This document shows positions 60,701-64,000 of a DNA stretch of 64,000 nt, in pieces. The notes beneath the pieces were generated by a model. That model was not told the DNA's origin and made no database searches. It saw only the letters and a list, made by a program, of their open reading frames with translations. The stretch lies in NCBI RefSeq assembly GCF_000699445.3, contig NC_067196.1, positions 33,996,616 through 34,060,615 on the forward strand. The letters are read 5' to 3'. The position numbers and the translations under genes were made by a program. The first letter of the stretch is position 1. Each line of letters starts with the position of its first letter. The stretch is from Schistosoma haematobium (Eukaryota > Platyhelminthes > Trematoda > Strigeidida > Schistosomatidae).

Positions 60701-62784
60701 AATGAAAACATATGATTGACTATAAATCCCCATTAAATTAAAAACAAAAATATATAAACGAAGAATACACTTTTCAGATACTACAATTATATATCCAAAT
60801 TCATCTGATAATTGACCAGGTTTAAGTTAAAGTGTGTCGTTGTAGAATGAGAATTTAGGATTATTTGTAGAATAACATAAAATTATTACTGTTGAAATGC
60901 CTAATATGAAATGTTAAATGAAATTGTGAGATCAACGATCTGAATAAATATGGTTAAGATGGGGTTAGAAAGGTTATTTTGTAATTACAAATCAAAATAA
61001 ATATTTGGTCAAGAATCATGTAAGATGTGTACGATAAAAGGAATTGGGTAACAATTAGTAAATAGGGTGGCTTGATAAATACATTCCCCAAAACGTTTAT
61101 AAGCGTTATAATAATAATAATATGTGTGAATAAGTTTAAGCTATAAAAATGCAAAAAGGGAAGTTACATGAATATTAATCAAATTATGACACCATATCAT
61201 CGAAATGATTGTTAGCTGATTGAGCCTGAAGTTGGCAAAGAACAAAAAACCGTTGAACATTTTGCCTCTGTAACCAAAGCTCTAGTTTGGTGATCCGAAT
61301 AACTCTTGGTTGGTTCAGTCATATGGAGGATTCTTAGTCTGATAGGTTTAGGCAGATTACTGTTCACACGATATATTACTGTAAATGATTGTTCTTTATT
61401 GGATGTATGGTCTGTTTTTACTAAATTAGATAGAATCCAGATGTTAACAGTGTTAACTATGTTTTTACTTAACTGCACTTAGAGGTACTCGGGAGCACGA
61501 AAATAAAAATTCCTAGAACATCTGCCAATATAACTTGTCCACAAGCGAAGTTGAATTGATAGATACAGAAAGAAGTAGAAACTACCATGTAATTTATCCT
61601 TCAATCTCGGAGTGACCATCTGAGATGTAGAAAACACCAACTGTAGTTTCCCTGCATTAACGATTCGTTGGATTGCTCTGTACAACTTTAGTTTTTACAA
61701 TTTATATGGACACATCGCCTCTAGACTGTATGCGTATACACTGGTGCAAGTGATTGTTTAGGTTTCTTCTTAGTGACTCATCTAATCTCCTTGTAACTAG
61801 AACATCTAGATGAGCTATTCTACCTCTATCTTCCTCCACACATGTGAATTTTATAGACGGGTGAGCTTCATTAAATCTCTTGAGGGTTCTTACCCGGTCA
61901 GTATGGCCTTTACAAAGAATGAAGATATCGTCCATATATTGTCAGTAAAATAAACTTTTCAGTATTCTATGCCAGTGTACCGTTTTCTAGTTTAGCGAAA
62001 AAAACGTCAGCCAATGTGGGACATAGTACTGAACCCATAGCGAAACAGTCTGTTTCCACATAGTTCCCTGATAAAGATGAAGTTCACGTTCATTTCTTAA
62101 TGATGTGAACAAGAATTATGGCCTCTGCTTACTGTTCTTTAAGTTGTTCACAAACATATTTGACAGTCTCCCTGAGTGGGACATTCGTGAACAATGATGA
62201 CACGTCTAAGCAAATCGTATAGGTAAACGAAAGAGATTTAGCTAAATATGTTTTGATTTCTACATCATTTCAAAATTTCAGTTTAAGTTTTTGGCCAGAC
62301 GATTACACAACAGATTTAACGTAAAAATGTCAGATCCAGTTGACAATTAAAGTACGAAATAAGATATACAAAAACGTGCATTAAATCGAAACACTACATA
62401 ACAAATGCCATTTCAATCGTAAACTGACGTCAGTCGGCGAATAAATGAAAACTAGAAAACACTGATTAGAGCTGTTTTATACTTGTTTGAGATCCCACAA
62501 TAATATGAATCTACAATCTCAAAGTCGCCTTAGAAATCCAAACTCAGTAAAACGTTTCAAGTGTTTGAATGTTTTAATTATTAGGACATGCATGGTCACT
62601 TAAAACGTTTGGAGGTTTACAGCAGTTATATAGTTGATGATTTATAATCACCTTTGAAAACATTATCGTAGCACGAAATTTCGATAATGAATGATGATAA
62701 ACTCACTAATACGTTTTCTTTATCCAAAAATGTGGCCTGTTGATCCAAAGTCACTTCAAGTAATGCAGATTCAGCCAAAAAGCA
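24094..62784 (-). CDS. SPTB-like: Beta-spectrin, 5'-partial, 14 exons
   Basis: Membrane-skeleton protein that pairs with alpha-spectrin and crosslinks actin beneath the plasma membrane. Exons in reading order: 62784-62707, 60339-60167, 55944-55854, 50713-50567, 47896-47758, 46360-46170, 44396-44049, 40838-40596, 36905-36591, 34898-34587, 29924-29533, 28200-27726, 26436-25820 and 24781-24094. They total 4209 nt (1402 residues plus TAA), all with GT-AG splicing and matched phases. They encode about nine triple-helical repeats, a partial last repeat ending ERFNALKRLTTLEL (the beta-type tetramerisation repeat), a Ser/Pro-rich linker of roughly 280 residues and a PH domain. The calponin-homology actin-binding domains and early repeats lie beyond the right edge. 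The TTLEL ending favours conventional beta-spectrin over alpha or beta-heavy. No single poly(A) signal stands out among several TTTATT hexamers below 24094, for example at 23581. Confidence 0.5.
24782..25819 (-). other. Spectrin intron
   Basis: No repeat or coding segment recognised. Confidence 0.5.
25820..26436 (-). CDS. Beta-spectrin exon: C-terminal linker
   Basis: 617 nt. It starts LELRSMQWDPQEVIMRENEQ, finishing the partial repeat, followed by about 170 residues rich in Ser, Pro, Thr and Lys with no fold I recognise. Acceptor CACTTTCAG and donor CT/GTGAGT, ending in phase 2. Similar low-complexity linkers separate repeats and PH domain in other beta-spectrins. Confidence 0.5.
26437..27725 (-). 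other. Spectrin intron
   Basis: AT-rich, with nothing recognised. Confidence 0.5.
27726..28200 (-). CDS. Beta-spectrin exon: last full repeat and partial tetramerisation repeat
   Basis: 475 nt. It opens RDISGVEYLIEDHKQLRVEL (compare human K-P-R-D-V-S-S-V-E-L-L), has ELWRERWDRL as helix C, then RDANSAEIWLMGRELQLESA and ATADERFNALKRLTT. The last part matches the two-helix partial repeat that pairs with the alpha-spectrin N-terminal helix to form tetramers. Acceptor TTATTCTAG and donor ACA/GTGAGT. Confidence 0.5.
28201..29532 (-). other. Spectrin intron with a possible LTR-like patch
   Basis: The stretch 29200-29440 is GC-richer (GTTCTGGACTGAACGGCTGG, GACCTCATCACGCG) and looks unlike its surroundings, as an LTR or other element remnant might. 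No boundaries or matches support naming it. Confidence 0.5.
29533..29924 (-). CDS. Beta-spectrin exon: late repeat
   Basis: 392 nt. It starts DFEERICYRLDNLPEAPSDS, has helix C QTIWKRLLKVIEIRRDLLKE, and then a new helix A LYDFLVNARELISWLEHAKD. Acceptor ATATTATAG/GAT and donor CCAAG/GTTAGT, ending in phase 2. In conventional beta-spectrins this late position lies near the ankyrin-binding repeats; ankyrin binding here is inference from position only. Confidence 0.5.
30321..30690. repeat. Larger repeat around the 30.5 kb SINE with inverted ends
   Basis: The left end has GAATCTTCCCATTGATGTTT and AGGACTACAACTGATCAGTC. The right end has the reverse complement (CAGTCCTAAACATCAATGGG, about 30642-30661). 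The left flank, through CCTCGATAG and CATTATAAGCAAAGGTGGA, recurs inverted at 51690-51815. The hammerhead SINE is therefore embedded in a longer unit with terminal inverted sequence. Confidence 0.5.
30455..30610 (-). repeat. Hammerhead SINE, degraded, inverted relative to 30735-30890
   Basis: - strand: tRNA-like head TAGCTAACTGGATAACGCAA, TTTGGAGCGAACGTTACTGG, CATCTCTGGGATGCACGTAC, then a hammerhead relic where CUGANGA reads TTGATTT while GAAACGCGC is kept. It ends CACTGCTAGCCAC. The ribozyme core is broken. Confidence 0.5.
30735..30890 (+). repeat. tRNA-derived hammerhead SINE
   Basis: It begins with a tRNA-like head (AGCTAAGTGAGTAACGCGAT, GGAGCGGACGGTACTGTGGT), continues CATCATTTCTGGGATGCAGG, and carries a hammerhead at 30825-30869 and the end CTCGCTGCTAGCC. 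In the hammerhead, CTGACGA is intact but GAAA is GAGA (30852-30855), and the stem I 3' strand has drifted (CTGAAC), so cleavage is doubtful. Confidence 0.5.
31320..31540 (+). repeat. tRNA-like dispersed repeat with GTGATCA end
   Basis: It has an A-box-like GGCAAGCCAGTTAAGG and a B-box-like AGGTTTAAACC, then GGAGGTAGTCAACAGGA, which recurs at about 12239, and an end CACCCAGTGATCAATCAATT, which is the reverse complement of the sequence at 12120-12142. It is SINE-like; the family is not identified. Confidence 0.5.
31781..32062 (-). other. Orphan intronic open frame of 93 codons
   Basis: It lies in the 4.7-kb spectrin intron 29925-34586. It opens MTHLLFYDIRFIDSF and contains YDWPLTAKLRSHLENRRSFY. 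It has no spectrin-repeat pattern, no obvious splice sites joining it to the neighbouring exons, and no domain I recognise. It is unusually charged and balanced for random AT-rich DNA, so it could be a relic of a transposon gene, or chance. Confidence 0.5.
34587..34898 (-). CDS. Beta-spectrin exon: one repeat
   Basis: 312 nt, 104 residues, phase 0 at both ends. It opens AWINKRVALATNNDLGVDLD, a strong spectrin helix A/B motif, and ends LNMHRFVNDCR. Acceptor AATGTTTAG and donor AGA/GTATGT. Confidence 0.5.
35395..35935 (+). repeat. Degenerate L3 LINE 3' end, copy 3
   Basis: It shares with 39138-39775 the order CAAACCAAAACATGACATCA, then a region encoding GLSHVGSSRLPG and QLLETF, and a 3' tail GCCAGGTTCTATATTCCACA followed by TGACTGACTG. 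Identity is clearly lower, so this is an older copy. It lies in a spectrin intron. Confidence 0.5.
36591..36905 (-). CDS. Beta-spectrin exon: one full repeat
   Basis: 315 nt, exactly 105 residues, about one spectrin repeat, phase 0 at both ends. It starts NEQNALNNLKKHQIRSHTIE, the L-x-K-H helix B motif, and ends IREADELE just before the AWI of the next exon. Acceptor TTTTACTAG and donor GAG/GTTAGT. The exon length equals one repeat period, offset by one helix. Confidence 0.5.
37560..38560 (-). mobile_element. Penelope-like element fragment: RT palm to GIY-YIG endonuclease
   Basis: On the - strand it reads FYLYKRCVDDTFIICDK (VDD catalytic box at 38440-38448), then AINFTMESESDSEFHFLNVL and IYRKPTWNGQY, the Penelope RT end. 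After a spacer come MCTYQFTCSCEAGYIGRTKR (YIG at about 37817-37828), ILEHLVNSGHF and KAEAIAIH-stop-FKPNLCVHKK. The RT plus GIY-YIG order is diagnostic of Penelope-like elements. Several stops and frameshifts make it dead. It sits in the intron between two spectrin exons. Confidence 0.5.
38704..38754 (+). repeat. 51-bp near-identical direct repeat, copy 1
   Basis: Begins ATTTGTACTTCAATAAACAA. It differs from 40947-40998 by a single extra T. Together the copies bracket about 2.2 kb that includes a LINE 3' end and a spectrin exon. Confidence 0.5.
39138..39775 (+). repeat. 3' end of a non-LTR retrotransposon (family L3, copy 2, longest)
   Basis: It encodes the C-terminal part of a LINE ORF2: HRLRWLGHVLRMPEHRLPRR, GWKKFRSGQTKTWHQCLKSL and LGWGPRDYRNQWLETLGDMS, then a stop and a 3' UTR. 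Upstream, RCLSNIASICWNHRVSISEI extends it, with stops and a frameshift near 39220-39240. The tail is built of ACTGACT-like units. The 101-codon open frame at 39246-39551 belongs to this element and is not a host gene. Confidence 0.5.
40596..40838 (-). CDS. Beta-spectrin exon: helix C and next helix A
   Basis: 243 nt, 81 residues, phase 0 at both ends. It encodes FQRLTRELLELWNNLDRNL (helix C with Trp), then YQFLLDASELESWISEEDFY, the classic F-L-x-D-x-x-E-x-x-x-W repeat start. A near-identical 51-52 bp direct repeat lies in the intron on each side. Confidence 0.5.
40947..40998 (+). repeat. 52-bp near-identical direct repeat, copy 2
   Basis: Matches 38704-38754 with one T inserted in a T run. 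The neighbouring bases differ on both sides, so the match ends sharply. Confidence 0.5.
41491..41721 (+). repeat. Sm-alpha-like SINE with its own 3' end inverted at its head
   Basis: Arm 1 (41491-41562) is about 89% complementary to arm 2 (41649-41720). Arm 2 is the normal SINE 3' part (AGTGCTTCCAGGTTTTC, GTGGTGGTCTAGCATCAAT). Between them lie a B box (GGGTTCAAATCCC, about 41588-41600) and the hammerhead region. The tRNA A-box head is replaced by the inverted copy. Confidence 0.5.
41621..41666 (+). ncRNA. Hammerhead ribozyme motif with one core change
   Basis: Stem I GCACTG/TAGTGC pairs over six bases with one G-U. GAAA (41649-41652) and the GTC triplet (41658-41660) are kept. The core reads CTGAGAA where CUGANGA is required, so the sixth base G is A (41632) and activity is probably lost. 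Confidence 0.5.
41855..42068 (+). repeat. Sm-alpha-like SINE, complete head to tail, decayed ribozyme
   Basis: A tRNA-like head (GGATTAGAGCACTGAGCCAG) is followed by a duplicated CTTCGTGGATT phrase, CATGGATGCGCAATG, a hammerhead relic (41970-42015) and the 3' part AGTGCTTCCAGGTTCGCCAT to ACGATTTCAACTATTGAG. The core is CCGAGGA for CUGANGA, and GAAT replaces GAAA. GTC is kept. Confidence 0.5.
43115..43209. repeat. Near-perfect inverted repeat of SINE 3' ends
   Basis: Arms 43115-43154 and 43170-43209 are complementary at 39 of 40 positions around a 15-base loop. Each arm is the Sm-alpha-like 3' end (ATGAGTCAATTGAAGCTAGA). No SINE body remains. RNA across it would fold into a long hairpin. Confidence 0.5.
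44049..44396 (-). CDS. Beta-spectrin exon: central repeat
   Basis: 348 nt, 116 residues, about one repeat length, phase 0 at both ends. It includes FAPIVNDLERKLLALDEPLN and an EGAWIREKSQQVENLSKTLE helix A with the invariant Trp. Acceptor TTGTTTTAG and donor AAA/GTAAGT. Confidence 0.5.
44397..46169 (-). other. Spectrin intron
   Basis: AT-rich. A small GC-richer patch at 45240-45310 stands out but has no identifiable family. Confidence 0.5.
46170..46360 (-). CDS. Beta-spectrin exon: repeat with A-x-x-W helix
   Basis: 191 nt. It encodes EKLMKEAIHKTATWLNVMNV then a helix B around LQTQIKEHNKRIKDYMDRKA. Acceptor CAATGTAG/AA and donor AAG/GTGAAT in matching phase. Another possible donor (GTAACA) lies a few codons downstream; the chosen one keeps the frame into SQVNDPNF of the next exon. 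Confidence 0.5.
46361..47757 (-). other. Spectrin intron with repeat relic
   Basis: The region 46830-47020 has a B-box-like GGTTCGAATCCTA and CGACTAGCGC, probably an old tRNA-like or transposon relic. The rest shows nothing. Confidence 0.5.
47758..47896 (-). CDS. Beta-spectrin exon: helix C with RW motif
   Basis: 139 nt. It encodes VGRKLTEVYPHLENDVKNRL then HTRWEELIDLV, the typical spectrin helix C R-W-x-x-L pattern. Acceptor TGATTTTAG and donor GAG/GTAAAT. It ends in phase 1. Confidence 0.5.
47897..50566 (-). other. Spectrin intron
   Basis: No clear repeat family or coding segment. A short GC-richer patch lies near 48880-48960. Confidence 0.5.
50567..50713 (-). CDS. Beta-spectrin exon: repeat helix A
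   Basis: 147 nt, phase 0 at both ends. It encodes FEDWILDKTNCLMEIQLAIR with the invariant repeat Trp, then a helix B with FSRIKAFEEEIEVNRNRGD. Acceptor TTTTATAG and donor GAG/GTTAGT. Confidence 0.5.
51546..51590 (-). ncRNA. Hammerhead motif, GAAA and GUC kept
   Basis: - strand: ATCCAG and CTGGAT form a perfect six-base stem I; GAAA and GTC are intact. The core is CTTACGA for CUGANGA (third base G to T), which should impair catalysis. Stem III is the very short self-complementary ACGCGCGT seen in schistosome hammerheads. Confidence 0.5.
51632..51677 (+). ncRNA. Hammerhead motif facing the - strand copy
   Basis: Core CTGACAA (51637-51643, the second-last base G to A), GAAA 51658-51661, GTC 51667-51669, followed by CTGGAT. 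Stem I pairs over CAG/CTG plus one G-C. Probably inactive. Confidence 0.5.
51694..51820. repeat. Conserved flank of the palindromic hammerhead SINE
   Basis: Contains ATATCGAGGCAATACGCACA, GCCAATAAGAGACTGATCAA and CAGTCCTACACATCAATGGG, the inverted match of 30325-30465. It shows the two loci carry the same composite unit. Confidence 0.5.
51932..51960 (+). repeat. (AAT)n microsatellite
   Basis: About nine AAT-type units in a row in a spectrin intron. Confidence 0.5.
52000..55853 (-). other. Spectrin intron, 3' part of the 5.1-kb intron
   Basis: Long AT-rich stretch with no transposon landmarks that I recognise and only short chance open frames. Confidence 0.5.
55854..55944 (-). CDS. Beta-spectrin short exon: helix C
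   Basis: 91 nt. It encodes YEANKIKTEERIEYLQEKAQ then YEFYEELED, a charged amphipathic helix typical of repeat helix C. Acceptor TTTCCTGAAG and donor GAT/GTAAGT. Phase 2 to phase 0 joins both neighbours. It carries no tryptophan, so it depends on frame continuity more than on motif. Confidence 0.5.
56690..56815 (-). repeat. Sm-alpha-like SINE, 5'-truncated, best preserved hammerhead
   Basis: - strand: it starts GATCGTGGATGCGCACTG, then the hammerhead, then TCCAGGTTTTCCATGGTGGT and TCAACTGACTCATGATCTTA. The tRNA-like head is missing. Identity with the 3' arms at 43.1 kb is high, so the copy is fairly young. Confidence 0.5.
56742..56787 (-). ncRNA. Hammerhead ribozyme motif with fully conserved core
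   Basis: - strand: stem I GCACTG/CAGTGC perfect over six bases, CTGAGGA (56775-56781), stem II GTCCC/GGAC, GAAA (56756-56759), and cleavage triplet ATC, which fits NUH. Every core base is standard. Stem III, normally ACGGCCGT, is ACGACCAT, so only its first pair survives. It is the best candidate for residual activity in the window. Confidence 0.5.
56820..58929 (-). other. Spectrin intron between SINE and Penelope fragment
   Basis: AT-rich, with nothing recognised. Confidence 0.5.
58930..59240 (+). mobile_element. Penelope-like element 3' fragment (GIY-YIG)
   Basis: It encodes TGYIGRSKQTLSKRILEHYL, AWLLKGE, SSIQQHLINPEHVSSKESSS and IIYAIKGTGSKGGLIK, aligned with the same order at 37560-37830. 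There are in-frame stops before YIG and after LLKGE. The 3' end resembles 13990-14130. It lies in a spectrin intron on the opposite strand. Confidence 0.5.
59950..60075 (-). mobile_element. Short Penelope-like GIY-YIG remnant
   Basis: The strand shows a run GAGCATGAAAATGCAAATTA then ATCCACATAACTTGTTCACTAG, parallel to 61490-61565 (GAGCACGAAAATAAAAATTC, CCAATATAACTTGTCCACAA). The similarity places it at the same part of a Penelope endonuclease. Support is by eye over about 75 bases only. Confidence 0.5.
60167..60339 (-). CDS. Beta-spectrin exon: repeat helix B/C
   Basis: 173 nt. It encodes TNLDAVRDIQKQYETFRFSL, matching the spectrin 'V-x-x-L-x-x-x-H-x-x-F-x-x-x-L' helix B start, then ELGRNIAEKNPANRDRALA. 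Acceptor TTTATAG and donor AA/GTAAGT. It ends in phase 2, completed by the A of the next exon. Confidence 0.5.
61210..62340 (-). mobile_element. Penelope-like element fragment: RT and GIY-YIG, second family
   Basis: On the - strand: ICLDVSSLFTNVPLRETVKY, CFAMGSVLCPTLADVFFAKL, YMDDIFILCKGHTDRV (YMDD box 61927-61938), SIKFTCVEEDRGRIAHLDVL, then KLQLVFSTSQMVTPRLKDKL, TSYIGRCSRNF and a C-terminal NLPKPIRLRIL stretch. This is the full Penelope order from RT fingers to endonuclease, broken by several stops, one just before YMDD. It differs enough from 37560-38560 to suggest another subfamily. Confidence 0.5.
62707..62784 (-). CDS. Beta-spectrin exon (most 5' in window): repeat helix start
   Basis: 78 nt, phase 0 at both ends, 26 residues. 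It begins CFLAESALLEVTLDQQATFL, a spectrin-repeat first-helix pattern, and joins smoothly to TNLDAVRDI in the next exon. Acceptor TTTTTTGAAG and donor GTGAGT on the - strand. It is short but supported by frame and by the repeat heptad pattern. No further upstream exon was found between here and the right edge. Confidence 0.5.
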
Positions 62785-64000
62785 CTTCAAAAAAATAAGA
62801 GAAGAGTCGTAGAAACAATCATAAGAGATATCTTCGGTATGTTTTGTGATAACTAGTAATAACGAGAACGACAAACTCGAAATGCCTAACCATAAAATTA
62901 CAACAAATTCTGTAATCATACCCTTAAGCTACTTTTACTGGTTTAGACTTCAAAATCACTGAACAGTTTATGTAATCTAATCATATGAATGTTCAGAGGC
63001 CTGGTAAACATATCATTAATTAAAGCCTAATGTATGTCGCTGAGCGTCGAAAGTACAAATCATTCAGAGGATATGACCATTCTAGCTGTCTTTAACAATC
63101 TATCAAGCTCGTTGGCCATAACTTATAATTATTTATAACAGGTAGGACAGTATGAAAAACCAGACAGGTTGACAGATAAATAATCAGTGGTAAATTACTG
63201 TTAGAATGAAGTTACAATTCAAAAGCTTGAAAGCAAGGCAATAAACAATGCAGGTCTGTTGAAGAGCGTTAAGACTAAAAGATGGAAATTTAAGATTTTT
63301 AGGCACAATCATGATAGTGACTTTATCGATATTTGTGACAGAACGGTGTTATTCAACAGGTTATTAGCATTCTTAGTGGTGCTGCTTTCTTAGACAAGCA
63401 AGGACGAGTAAGTGAAGGTGGAAAGTCAAACTCACGTATATTCTGTAGCACCATCCAGTTAATCCAGGAAAAACTACTCACAAGAACGCCCTCCTCAAGG
63501 TTTGTGAACACGCTTCAAGGTAAATATGGTTTAAGTAAAAGTATTATTTCTGTTTATCTCCTTTTAAGAACAAAACATCCTTAAGTGAAATGAATAACAA
63601 GAAAGCAATTACTCCTTGAGCACACTAACTCATTCAATTTGCACATATGAAACTCCAATAAAACTGCGTACTGATGTTTAATTGGTGTAAGAACTATTAA
63701 TTTTTTCAATAAGCAGTCAATGTAGTTAAAAGAAAATCATGGAAGAAAGGATTGTAACAAATCTAATGATATCTAGAAATAGTTACAAAATAAAACAACA
63801 GGGGAAATATTAAAGGATCATATTTGGTATTATTAACTAGAAGCTTTTTAAAGTTTTAAAGTTGATTTTATATCCACCAACGAAAATGGTGTTAAAATCT
63901 CAGAGAATAATTTAATTTATCCACCAAAGCTTCATGCACTTCTAAATGTGAGCATAATTTTGAGCAACGTTACTCCGATTTTAATAAAAATAGCCTAAGT
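62785..64000 (-). other. Right-edge flank, probably spectrin intron
   Basis: No further spectrin exon could be found on the - strand. A GC-richer patch at 63380-63530 gives no recognisable product in any frame. Confidence 0.5.

Noticed and set aside
1..64000. CRISPR arrays, operons or other prokaryotic systems
   Set aside because: The window is eukaryotic, with spliced genes and retrotransposons; no regularly spaced repeats were seen.

Overview
This window looks like trematode nuclear DNA, most likely from the genus Schistosoma. It is AT-rich, with intron-split genes, GT-AG introns of about 1 to 5 kb, and much old transposon debris. The repeats fit the genus: tRNA-derived SINEs carrying hammerhead-ribozyme cores (Sm-alpha type), a decayed RTE-clade (SR2-like) LINE, Penelope-like elements, and repeated 3' ends of a second LINE family. 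The species cannot be fixed from the sequence alone.

Two protein-coding genes dominate and converge tail to tail. On the + strand (1393-17705) lie nine consecutive coding exons of a class C G-protein-coupled receptor of the metabotropic glutamate receptor family. They cover the second half of the Venus-flytrap domain, the nine-cysteine domain, seven membrane helices and a C-terminal tail. The 5' exons lie left of the window. All splice phases agree, giving about 810 codons. The receptor is divergent: a ligand-contacting Asp is Asn, the cysteine-rich domain has an Asn/Lys-rich insertion, and extracellular loop 2 is enlarged.

On the - strand (62784 down to 24094) lie fourteen consecutive coding exons of a beta-spectrin. 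They total 4209 nt, about 1402 residues, with all phases matching. They encode about nine spectrin repeats, the partial tetramerisation repeat with its ERF...TTLEL ending, a Ser/Pro-rich linker and a C-terminal PH domain. The actin-binding domain and first repeats lie right of the window.

The intergenic stretch 17706-24093 holds a near full-length but dead RTE LINE (about 18113-21280, - strand) and a LINE 3' end (22797-23124). Introns hold Penelope-like fragments at 13.8, 37.6-38.6, 58.9, 60.0 and 61.2-62.3 kb. They also hold hammerhead SINEs at 11.1, 30.5, 30.8, 41.5, 41.9, 43.1, 51.6 and 56.7 kb, several built as inverted repeats of their own 3' ends, and other repeat pairs.

The genes are not obviously linked in function: one is a neuronal-type receptor, the other a membrane-skeleton protein. 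No tRNA, rRNA, CRISPR array or operon was found. The most unusual structure is the set of palindromic SINEs in which hammerhead cores or 3' ends face each other.
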